Shown here: one piece after another, positions 17,568 to 25,121 of the stretch | Layout of the letters: each line of letters starts with the position of its first letter | Numbering within the stretch: the stretch's first letter is position 1 | NCBI GenBank assembly: GCA_963828705.1 | Contig: CAWHGA010000002.1 | Span: 7,112-71,111 of the forward strand | DNA: 64,000 nt | Source: CAWDJT01 sp963828705 | Lineage (GTDB): Bacteria > Desulfobacterota > Syntrophobacteria > Syntrophobacterales > Syntrophobacteraceae | Reading direction: 5' to 3' | Translations under genes and position numbers: made by a program | The notes under the pieces: model-generated | What the model saw: the letters and a program-made list of their open reading frames with translations, nothing else | What the model was told of the DNA's origin: nothing | Databases searched by the model: none

Positions 17568-17689
17568 ATGCTGCGGTTAATGGCCAGCTGACCATCAGTA
17601 CTTGGGAGGCCAATTGGAACTGAGACAGGACAACTTCTTGTTTGCAGAAAAGCAAGAGTTATTTTGCTTGTCAGATACATAATCTCTGC

Positions 17690-17965
17690 TTATCCGGCCG
17701 AGGGGATCCAAAAGGCTATTTCCGGTGGTTTGTCTGCTGTAATCCAAGGATATCTCCCTTCCAGCTCTTCCAGTCGTTGTTTTACGTAATACACCCGCAC
17801 CCGCATGACCTCATCATCGGGTTCGGCTCTAAGGGCGGCCTCAGCATCGCGCAAGAGTGTCCTCAGCTCCAGGTACTCCCGTTCAACGTGTTGGTGTTCT
17901 TTGTGAAAGGTGGAAAGCTGATCCAGTAGCCAGTCAACATCCCCGTAATCGATAGGAAGCGTCAT
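17690..17965 (-). CDS. small helical hypothetical protein
   Basis: About 91 residues from ATG 17965, with GAGGAGTGAAACT upstream on its strand. Almost all helical and charged (LLDQLSTFHKEHQHVEREYL, RTLLRDAEAALRAEPDDEVM, YVKQRLEELEGRYPW), likely a coiled coil. No cysteine, membrane segment or known motif. Function unknown; could be a regulator or an antitoxin-like protein, but nothing shows this. Confidence 0.5.
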   Translation of the reverse strand: MTLPIDYGDVDWLLDQLSTFHKEHQHVEREYLELRTLLRDAEAALRAEPDDEVMRVRVYYVKQRLEELEGRYPWITADKPPEIAFWIPSAG

Positions 17966-17980
17966 AGTTTCACTCCTCAA

Positions 17981-18531
17981 TGCACCACGTGTGCCTCTAC
18001 AACTATCTCCACAAAGCGATCATCCAAGCGAACCATCCCATGGCTGGAATTCTACCAAGCCGAGAGGCAGAAAACCATCTGGATTTGCGAAGGCGCATTG
18101 GGACCCGGTTTGGGGGTGGCCCTATTTTTGTGATCGCGTGGGTATGCCCTATTCCAATGGCAACGAACCAACCTCCATGATCGAAAAGCTGTTCGATACC
18201 AGTATCCCTTCAGGGTGCTTTCCGGGCGCCACCGGCTCCCTGCGCCCAAAGCGGGCCAAACACCCTGGTATCGTCACCTATTCCACCGCAGCCCAAGGTC
18301 CTTCTGCCTTCATGAGGTTGTTCAGACCGCCATTCACCCCTTGTGATTTCCCCCCGAACCATCCATAATGGCCGCAAGCGAGCGCGAGTCGGCTGCTAAT
18401 TTTCCGATCCACAATCCCAGTGTCTTCCCACCGCTCATTGGTTCAGTCCAACTCGACCTTTTCGTCGGCTGCGCGCCGCAAAAACTCTTTATCGTTATAC
18501 GGCTGAGACCGAGATCGAACACGAGGTACCT
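17981..18531. other. gene-poor stretch
   Basis: About 550 bases. Several short open frames exist on both strands, but none has a good ribosome site together with protein-like composition. No terminator or repeat was recognised. Confidence 0.4.
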
Positions 18532-18786
18532 ATGGCGATGGCTAGGAAGTATTCGGAGCTTCGTAAAATGACGAAGGACGAACTGATTGCTGTCTACGAT
18601 CAGTTGACGAAGAACACGGTCGTTGGGACAGGTTTCTATATCGAGGAGATAGCTCGGCGAGATAGTCAGGAACAGACGATTCGGATACTTGAGCTGACTC
18701 ACCAGATGAAGAATTTAACGGTGGTGATCACGTTCCTTACAATCGTCAATCTCATTCTTGTGATTGTAAGTCTTTTTCTTAGCTAA
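18532..18786 (+). CDS. small membrane protein, unknown
   Basis: About 84 residues (or 82 from the second ATG). A charged N-terminal half (ARKYSELRKMTKDELIAVYD, EEIARRDSQEQTIRILELTH) is followed by one C-terminal membrane segment (VVITFLTIVNLILVIVSLFL). Such tail-anchored small proteins are common in accessory DNA. Not recognised further. Confidence 0.55.
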   Translation: MAMARKYSELRKMTKDELIAVYDQLTKNTVVGTGFYIEEIARRDSQEQTIRILELTHQMKNLTVVITFLTIVNLILVIVSLFLS

Positions 18787-18982
18787 AGTGCGGAACGCGA
18801 AGATAGCCTTATAACTTTCGTTCCAGCGGACTGGGCGGGAGGCGTGGTGACTTTACATTGAGCTTTTTGGCGCCAAGTCGTTAAACTCCGCATTAGCCTC
18901 TTGCGCTCCACGCAAGGACAACGGGTTGTCCGTGTCATCGGTGGAATATTATGTCGGCAGAGAACTTGATGGAGGCGTCTTC

Positions 18983-19438
18983 ATGAAAAATAAAAAATCT
19001 ATCTCCTATTTACTGTTTCTTCTTCTTGTGATTCCTCAACTTGCACTTGCAGGAGACCTGAGCAAAACGGTACTGGCTGAAATCAAAAAAGGGCACTCCG
19101 AAGTATGGAATGCAATAATGAAGTATGGCCCGGCCAAGAGGATAGATGCCTATCAGGAGGCAATGAATTCTCATCGTGAAGATCAGAAAATGGAAAGTCC
19201 CTTTTGGATAGGATACTTTTTTGCCATATGGGAATCTGAACAGACTGTATCAAAAGTCCAAAACAATTCTGCCGCCATAGCATCATCAAGCACCTTCGCC
19301 ATAAAAAGCTTTAAACGATTCAGGCATTTGCAAAAGAATTATAACATCTCAGATGATAAGCTTTTGAACACGCTTGGAATCAAGAAGTCATTAAAAACAG
19401 TTTTTGCTCAATGGGATCAGCTAGTTTCAATTCAGTAA
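18983..19438 (+). CDS. secreted hypothetical protein, AT-rich
   Basis: About 151 residues. Signal peptide MKNKKSISYLLFLLLVIPQL, cleaved after ALA. The mature part is helical and basic (DLSKTVLAEIKKGHSEVWNA, AIKSFKRFRHLQKNYNIS, LLNTLGIKKSLKTVF). ATG 18983 follows GGAGGCGTCTTC. The coding DNA is visibly richer in A and T than most of the window, which suggests transfer. Family not recognised. Confidence 0.6.
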   Translation: MKNKKSISYLLFLLLVIPQLALAGDLSKTVLAEIKKGHSEVWNAIMKYGPAKRIDAYQEAMNSHREDQKMESPFWIGYFFAIWESEQTVSKVQNNSAAIASSSTFAIKSFKRFRHLQKNYNISDDKLLNTLGIKKSLKTVFAQWDQLVSIQ

Positions 19439-19869
19439 AGGTGGAAAGGTGGGTTCCCCGGATAACTTCTTATCCGGGGACGGAGCGGAGGAGGGCCAGG
19501 AATGCGACTGCCGCAAACAGGAGAAGGGCAGTGGAGTGCAAGGTCTTTGATATTCGCGGCCATGCTCGTTTTGTAACCTTGAAAGGGAGAAGCCTGAGTA
19601 AATGTGTGCGGGTGGGGTCGGGCCACGACAACATGAAGATTTTCCAACTGAAGATATGAAAATGATGGTGTATTTTGATCAAAACTGCATTTTTGGGGTC
19701 AAAATTGGCACTCTAAGGAAGAGAAGTAAAGCGAGCCGGGATCGGATGGGGTCGGCCCACTATAAATGTTGACCTCACATAATAGGTTCCCCAATTGTTG
19801 GCTCTTTGAGGGCTCAAGGTACTGATTTGGGGTCGGGAATCGACTCAGTTATCGAAAGTGGTGAAGAAC
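19439..19869. other. gap with one perfect hairpin
   Basis: About 430 bases without a supported gene. A perfect hairpin CCCCGGATAA-CTTC-TTATCCGGGG lies at 19456-19479, just after the secreted-protein gene. It lacks a T tract, so it may be a factor-dependent terminator or a palindromic repeat. Confidence 0.5.
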
Positions 19870-20016
19870 ATGACCCCAGCCAAACGCCCTTACTCGGCCG
19901 AATATGCCCGGCTTATAACCCATCGGCGCCACAAAAGCGAATTATGGACGGCATTGTTGGGCGTCGTCGAATTGACCACAAGTCAGGGGGTTGATACTAT
20001 TTCTCCATGGGACTGA
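19870..20016 (+). CDS. 48-residue small protein overlapping the DUF4258 gene
   Basis: ATG 19870 gives MTPAKRPYSAEYARLITHRR, then HKSELWTALLGVVELTTSQG and a stop at 20014-20016. The next gene starts at 20007, so the two overlap by 10 bases. The composition is protein-like, but I see no strong ribosome site and no known family. It may be a fragment of a larger lost gene or the first member of the toxin-antitoxin candidate operon. Confidence 0.35.
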   Translation: MTPAKRPYSAEYARLITHRRHKSELWTALLGVVELTTSQGVDTISPWD

Positions 20017-20318
20017 TCGACGAAATCCGTGCAAAATTTGAGAGGCGACAGTATGAGTTTTCCAAACATGCTGTCGATCAAAGCATCATCCGAGACATAA
20101 GTGTGGCGGAGGTGGAGGATGCTATAGGCGGCCGAAGCGAAGTGATTGAAGACTACCCGGATGACAAATATGGCCCGAGTTGTCTCATCCTTGGTTTCAC
20201 GAAAGCGGGCCGGCCACTGCACGTTCAGTGCAGCTATCCGAGCAGACCACTTGTCAAGATCATCACCCTGTACGAGCCTGATCCCGATCTGTGGATCGAT
20301 TTCCGGGTCAGAAGGTGA
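20007..20318 (+). CDS. DUF4258 domain protein, toxin candidate
   Basis: About 103 residues: MGLIDEIRAKFERRQYEFSK, HAVDQSIIRDISVAEVEDAI, SEVIEDYPDDKYGPSCLILG and RPLHVQCSYPSRPLVKIITL end in YEPDPDLWIDFRVRR. This is the DUF4258 pattern (S-x-H-A sequence, D-I-x2-EVE-I, YPDDK-GPS, H-V, ITLYEPD-LW). Such proteins are RelE-like in fold and usually paired with YgiT-type or helix-turn-helix antitoxins, as here. Toxin activity is inferred from family and pairing. Confidence 0.75.
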   Translation: MGLIDEIRAKFERRQYEFSKHAVDQSIIRDISVAEVEDAIGGRSEVIEDYPDDKYGPSCLILGFTKAGRPLHVQCSYPSRPLVKIITLYEPDPDLWIDFRVRR

Positions 20319-20336
20319 GATGAAGGGACATTCGGA

Positions 20337-20546
20337 ATGAAAGAGACAATGGTAGATACTAAAGTGACCTATACGCTGGAACATGCTGGCAGGTTTTTTA
20401 TTGTTGAAAATGTACCCGCCCGTGTGTGCAAGGAGACCGGTGAGCAGTTTTTCGCTCCTGAGACGGTGGAGCATATCCAAGGCATTATCAAGAGCAGGAA
20501 GAGACCGGACAGGGTGATCGAAACTCCCGTGTATAATTATGCATGA
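20337..20546 (+). CDS. YgiT/MqsA-type antitoxin candidate lacking the first Cys pair
   Basis: About 69 residues, 18 bases after the DUF4258 gene. The part VTYTLEHAGRFFIVENVPAR plus VCKETGEQFFAPETVEHIQG matches the YgiT zinc-finger domain (V-T...V-x-N-V-P-A-x-V-C-x2-C-G-E). However, the N-terminal CxxC is absent, and the second pair reads VCKETGE with only one Cys. So it probably cannot hold zinc in the usual way. Either a zinc-free variant or a start lying further upstream in another frame. Confidence 0.65.
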   Translation: MKETMVDTKVTYTLEHAGRFFIVENVPARVCKETGEQFFAPETVEHIQGIIKSRKRPDRVIETPVYNYA

Positions 20547-20703
20547 GAGCACCGACCAACCCGATCCACAGCCAGCCCAAGCGAACCGCGCGCTCCCCTT
20601 GGTATTGCTCGGGGACATTGGCCTTACGCCGCCGGATCGCACGCACTCCGCTGGCGATCAGACCGGCGCCGATAATCAGGGCGGCCCAATCAAGGCAGCC
20701 CAT
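20488..20703 (-). CDS. small membrane protein, uncertain
   Basis: From ATG 20703: MGCLDWAALIIGAGLIASGV, then RAIRRRKANVPEQYQGERAV and a second hydrophobic part LGWLWIGLVGALM. The last residues run antisense into the YgiT gene and look random, so the natural 3' end may be lost or frameshifted. Two membrane segments; family not recognised. Confidence 0.4.
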   Translation of the reverse strand: MGCLDWAALIIGAGLIASGVRAIRRRKANVPEQYQGERAVRLGWLWIGLVGALMHNYTREFRSPCPVSSCS

Positions 20704-20901
20704 CGCAGCTTTCCCCCCCTTGAATTGGCATAACGACCGGCCAGCACCGGCACGAAAGCACACCGCCAAAAGACTTCACGAGAATGCCACCAGATCATCC
20801 CGGCATGGTTGCGCGTCCGGTCGACGCATTCGTTCGGCGGCACATCGACCGGTGCGCTTATCCTCGAGATAGTGTCTACGAAATCTCTCATGGCTGGACG
20901 G

Positions 20902-21276
20902 TTACTCTCGTTTGGTTTGGCTCATAAACCAGAGGGCCAAAGCTATTAGGACCGGCGGAATTGAACCCCCGACTATTTGCCACAGGTCTGGCTGAGAAGA
21001 TGCTGGAGCAAGGCGGGAAGCCAGGGCGGGTCCGGCAAAGCGGCCCAACCACACGAGTACGCCGGCGAGGCAGCCGAGGGGTTCGCCTGCGCCCCCACCA
21101 CCATGAACCAAAATCGACACGACGGTGACTACGGCCGTGACCAGCATGACCACGAGCGCGATCCACTTCACGTCCTGTGGCGCCGCTGAAAAGAGCCGCA
21201 GAGAGGGGTTCAGCATCGCCAGCCCGTATGCCGCGAGGAATAGATTGCAGCCGACTATTCCATGGGTGCCGTACAA
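20902..21276 (-). CDS. hypothetical multi-span membrane protein
   Basis: About 124 residues with three to four hydrophobic segments (VGCNLFLAAYGLAMLNPSL; WIALVVMLVTAVVTVVSILV; LGCLAGVLVWLGRFAGPALA; IPPVLIALALWFM). No motif recognised. On the same strand as the small membrane gene downstream and the secreted protein upstream. Confidence 0.45.
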   Translation of the reverse strand: MYGTHGIVGCNLFLAAYGLAMLNPSLRLFSAAPQDVKWIALVVMLVTAVVTVVSILVHGGGGAGEPLGCLAGVLVWLGRFAGPALASRLAPASSQPDLWQIVGGSIPPVLIALALWFMSQTKRE

Positions 21277-21513
21277 CTGTTTCCCCCGTGATCAGGCAAC
21301 TCGAGTTCTCCTTCAATCATGAGTGTCCACCGAACGATGAAGAGTTTTTACCGCCCGCAGCCGACGCAAAAAGTCCAGTTGAAGTGATCCGCTTACCCGA
21401 TTTCCTGGAAGCCGCGGAATTCTGCCCGGGCGTTTGGTGCCGGATGGGGGCCAGTCACATGGCTCGATCAGCAGCTCGGCTGCGGGGAAGCTGTCGCTGA
21501 AGCTGTCCCCCGG

Positions 21514-22257
21514 TCATTGCTTTGGGGGGAAAGGCTTCACCGGCTTCTGCTCGCCCGGCCTCAGGCCATCGATGTGGTCGAGGATCATCTGGTATTCGGG
21601 GTGGTCCTTGGGGTAGGTCAACAAGGCGTCGCCCATGGCGCCCGAGCCGTCTACCGCGCGGAGCTGGAGCTGGATGGTGCCATCGGGCCACATACTGGCC
21701 GTGCCAATGAACTCCGGCCGATCATCCGCGGCCGCCTCCCGGAAGCGAATCGTTGCCAGCATGGCCAGGAAGCCTTCGCGCTCCGGCGCCTGCTGGGGGT
21801 CCTTGGTCTTCTGGTAGATCAGGTAGCGGTCGCCGTCGGGGGCCGCGAAGTGCGCCGCCAGCACCCGCTGCCGCGTCCTGAAAAAGGTCGTCGTCAGGCT
21901 GACGCGCCCCTTTTGGCCGTCGATCAGCACCGGCCACTCCTGCTCGACGACCATCGGTCCGCGGTCGCGCGTCGGAACGCCCTCCCAGCGGAAGAAATAG
22001 ATCCCCTGGCCGTCAGGTGAAGTGTAGCTTCGAAAGTGCTCGCGAGTCGGCGGAACACCCGGGATCGGCGCTGGGGTATCCTCGCTGGTGTCAGCGACCT
22101 GCCGAAAGGTGGCTGGAAGCGAGAAGATCAGGTTTCCAAATCGCTGCTCGACGGTCGGCCCGGTCATGTTCTTTCCCTCCGGTGGCGCGGCGACTGACGG
22201 TGACAGGGTGGCAACCACCAGGGCAAGAACCAGCCCGACACCCAGTGCTGTCTTCAC
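21514..22257 (-). CDS. secreted hypothetical protein
   Basis: About 247 residues. Signal peptide MKTALGVGLVLALVVATLSP, cleaved after SVA-AP. The mature part is soluble (FGNLIFSLPATFRQVADTS; SYTSPDGQGIYFFRWEGVP; SLTTTFFRTRQRVLAAHFAA; YLIYQKTKDPQQAPEREGFL). It ends Pro/Lys-rich. It resembles periplasmic proteins with a DUF-like beta fold, but I cannot name the family. GC-rich and clean, unlike the AT-rich secreted genes nearby. Confidence 0.6.
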   Translation of the reverse strand: MKTALGVGLVLALVVATLSPSVAAPPEGKNMTGPTVEQRFGNLIFSLPATFRQVADTSEDTPAPIPGVPPTREHFRSYTSPDGQGIYFFRWEGVPTRDRGPMVVEQEWPVLIDGQKGRVSLTTTFFRTRQRVLAAHFAAPDGDRYLIYQKTKDPQQAPEREGFLAMLATIRFREAAADDRPEFIGTASMWPDGTIQLQLRAVDGSGAMGDALLTYPKDHPEYQMILDHIDGLRPGEQKPVKPFPPKQ

Positions 22258-22376
22258 GGGGGACCCTCCTGCCCGGCGGCAAGAAATTGCGGGTAACCTT
22301 TAGCGACTGCCATGTCCTCTGAGGGGTCGTCAAAGGCGCACGTTCGCACATTCGGAGAACTCGTCGACAAAGAACC

Positions 22377-22552
22377 GTAACATCTCAATAAATCCGGCAG
22401 GATATCCGCTTCGAAATCTTGCGAGATTCCGGCCCTTGCGTGAGAGCCTCCAGTCCGTCACCCCCGCATGCCTTTAGCGGGGGTCCAGGGGTCTCAAATC
22501 CCGCCGGGGCAGCACTGGATTCCCGCCAGGAGCATGCGGGAATGACGATCAG
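22377..22552 (-). repeat. dispersed repeat, copy 2 (inverted)
   Basis: On the minus strand it begins CTGATCGTCATTCCCGCATG and ends GGATTTATTGAGATGTTAC, aligning along its whole length with 9585-9760. An inner inverted repeat ATTCCCGC...GCGGGAAT is perfect here. It lies in a 480-base gap between the secreted protein and fumC; nothing else was found in that gap. Confidence 0.8.
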
Positions 22553-22739
22553 AGTCGTGCGCCCCCAGTTTTTGAGAAGATACATAACTGCACGCCAAGT
22601 GTCTGAAGTGACCTTGGCAAGCAAGTTGCTCGCGGATAAAGCGCCACAACAGAGCGCGAGTGGCTAATCGCGACGCAGTCGCGCGGAACAAGGAGCACCC
22701 TTGGTACAACGTGATGACACTCGGTAAAAGAACTGTTTT

Positions 22740-24132
22740 TTACGGTGCCGAACCCCGAAGAGCGGCGTCCAAGAGCTTGTGGAGCTGCTCCGGCGGGAGC
22801 ACGCCGGCATCGAGTGCCACCTGCCGAATGGTGCGCCCGGCCTGGTGAGCTTCATTCGCCAGGGCCGCAGCCCGGTCGTAACCAATGGTCGGGACCAAAT
22901 AGGTAGCCAACGCCAGGCTGTGTTCTATGCCGCTGGCGCAGCGTTCCCGGTTGGCCTGAATACCGTCGATGCACTTATCGGCAAATACCCGAGCCGCAGC
23001 GCTCAGGAGTTCGATGGATTGAAGCAGGTTGTGAATGATAAGCGGCAACATGGTGTTCAGTTCAAAATACCCGCCTAACCCACCCACCGTGACGGCAGCA
23101 TCGTTACCCACCACTTGAGCTGCAGCTTGGATGACCGCTTCCGGGATGATGGGGTTGGTCTTCCCGGGCATGATTGAAGAACCGGGTTGCAGAGCGGGCA
23201 ATTGAATCTCACCCAGGGCGCAGCGCGGACCGGATCCCAGCCAGCGGATGTCATTGGCGATCTTGATCAGACTCACCGCCACGGTTTTCAGCACGCCGCT
23301 GGTTTCCACCGCACCGTCCTGGGCACTTTGCGCTTCAAAATGGTCGCCCGCTTCGCGAAAACTCAAACCGGTTTCCTGGGAAATCCTGGCGATGGCTGCG
23401 GACGCGAATTGAGGGTGTGTGTTGGCGCCATTGCCGACCGCTGTTCCCCCCAAGGCCAGTTCCGCCAGTGACGGTTCCAACTCGGCGTAGCCGTTCGATC
23501 CCCAGTTCCACCTGGCGCGCATATCCGCCGAATTCCTGCCCGAGACGGATGGGCAGTGCGTCCTGCAGATGGGTCCGGCCGACCTTCATGACCCGCGTAA
23601 ATTCCTGGGCTTTGCCTGCGAGACTGGCCTGCAGCCGTTCCAAGGCCGGGATCAGTTGCTGCTGGATTTGGGTGAGGGCCGCCACGTGAAGTGCCGACGG
23701 GATCACGTCATTGCTCGACTGTCCGAGGTTGACGTGATCGTTGGGATGGACCGGATGCTTGCTGGTGCGCACTCCGGTGAGAAGTTCGTTGGCTCGGGTC
23801 GCCAGCACTTCATTGGCGTTCATGTTGGTGGAGGTGCCCGAACCGGTCTGGAAGACGTCGAGGACGAACTGGTCAGAAAGTTTTCCGTCTATGACTTCCT
23901 GAACCGCCTGGGAAATTGCGTCGGCGCGGCCGCGATCCAGCAACCCCAGGGACTGATTGGCCTTGGCGGCGCAGCGCTTGATCAACACCAGCGCCTTGAT
24001 GAAGGAAAACGGAAAGGTGATGCCGCTGATCGGGAAGTTGTCGCGAGCGCGTTGGGTCTGGGCGCCATAGTAAACGTCCTGAGGAACGTCCACCGCACCC
24101 ATCGAGTCCTGATCCTGGCGTGTGTTGTTCAT
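22740..24132 (-). CDS. fumC: class II fumarate hydratase (one frameshift)
   Basis: Converts fumarate and malate in the citric acid cycle. Start ATG 24132 with CCAGGAGA upstream. N-terminal part: MNNTRQDQDSMGAVDVPQDV, YYGAQTQRARDNFPIS, TGSGTSTNMNANEVLA, NDHVNLGQSSNDVIPSALHV and GRTHLQDALPIRLGQEFGGY. C-terminal part: GGTAVGNGANTHPQF and the superfamily signature GSSIMPGKTNPIIPEA. The frame changes near 23500, between the GGYARQVE and NGYAELEP parts. Cys-free catalytic residues (His in THLQD, Ser in SSIMPGK) are kept. Last gene of the sdhA-sdhB-fumC string. An aspartase is the main alternative, but the SdhAB context favours fumarase. Confidence 0.9.
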
Positions 24133-24167
24133 AGACTGTGCATCTCCTGGCGCAACCCTCAATGATT

Positions 24168-24293
24168 GATGGTTTCGTAAAAAGCCCAATATCTGCGTTG
24201 CACCGCTTCCTTCGTCATTGAGGCGTACCCATAGGTACGCCGCATTCCTCAGGACTTGCACGGCTTGATCTTGGCGCTTCTTACGATTCCATC
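24168..24293. repeat. MITE-like element with terminal inverted repeats
   Basis: Ends GATGGTTTCGTAAAAAGCCC (24168-24187) and, reading inward from the other side, GATGGAATCGTAAGAAGCGC (24293-24274) match at 16 of 20 positions. Inside is a perfect hairpin GGCGTACC-CATA-GGTACGCC (24222-24241). No coding capacity. Sits in the 280-base gap between sdhB and fumC. Similar TTTCGTAAAAAG-bearing repeats are, from memory, scattered in Desulfobacterota genomes. Confidence 0.6.
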
Positions 24294-24412
24294 TAGGTTT
24301 TGACTTTTGACGAGTTCATCAATGATTGGGCTGCCTGAAAGTGAGTAGGATAACGAGTTCAGCCGCAAGATACTGGACCAATTGCTTGTCGATTCAAGGA
24401 TGCAGTTCGCTA

Positions 24413-25120
24413 CTATGCCGACCGTAGCTTCTTTTCAATCTCCCGTTTCATCAGGTTGATGGATTTGGTGATGGGTATTTCCTTCGGGCAGACGCGAGTG
24501 CATTCGAAATGATTGACACAGGCCCACACCCCGTCGCTGAAGTCGATGGCCCGGAGACGCTGCTCGAATTGATCGTCGCGGGAGTCGAACAGGAAGCGCA
24601 GGGCCCAAACCAGGGTAGCCGGTCCCACATACGCGGGGTTTTCACCGGTCACCGGACACGCCGCGGTACAGCAGGCGCACAGGATACAGCGAATGACCGT
24701 ATCCAGCTTCTTGTGATCGGCCGGCGACTGGAGGCGTTCGTGTTCGGGCGCGGCGGAAGCGTTTTCGATATACGGTCGGATCCGGCCGACGCGCTCGAGG
24801 AAGCCATCCATGTCCACCACCAGGTCCTTGAGCACCGGGAAGTGGGGCAGGGGTTCCAGCACGACCTCAGCACCGACGTAATCCTTCACCAGCTTCTGGC
24901 AGGCCAGGGCGCAGCGGCCGTTGATCTTCATGCCGTCGGAGCCGCACACGCCATGACCGCACGACATGCGATAGCTGAGCGTGCCGTCGAGTTCCCATTT
25001 GATGCGGTTGAGGCAGTCGAGGATGCGCTCTTCGGGTTGGGCGGTGATCACGTAGTCCTGATAGCGTGGCGCGGCATCCAGCTCCGGGTTGTAACGCAAT
25101 ATCTTGAAGCGCATTTCCAT
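24413..25120 (-). CDS. sdhB: succinate dehydrogenase/fumarate reductase iron-sulfur subunit
   Basis: About 235 residues. It carries the [2Fe-2S] ligands in SCGHGVCGSDGMKINGRCAL ending AC. The [4Fe-4S] set is CILCACCTAACP and the [3Fe-4S]/[4Fe-4S] set is CVNHFECTRVCPKEIP. It passes electrons between the SdhA flavin and the quinone site. Start ATG 25120 lies one base past the sdhA stop, so translation is likely coupled. Reads clean. Confidence 0.95.
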   Translation of the reverse strand: MEMRFKILRYNPELDAAPRYQDYVITAQPEERILDCLNRIKWELDGTLSYRMSCGHGVCGSDGMKINGRCALACQKLVKDYVGAEVVLEPLPHFPVLKDLVVDMDGFLERVGRIRPYIENASAAPEHERLQSPADHKKLDTVIRCILCACCTAACPVTGENPAYVGPATLVWALRFLFDSRDDQFEQRLRAIDFSDGVWACVNHFECTRVCPKEIPITKSINLMKREIEKKLRSA

Positions 25121-25121
25121 C

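Noticed and set aside
18470..18930. Integron attC-like sites (GTTAAAC, GTTATAC core-like words around the small membrane gene)
   Set aside because: No matching RYYYAAC partners or convincing folded arms could be traced, and no integrase is in the window.
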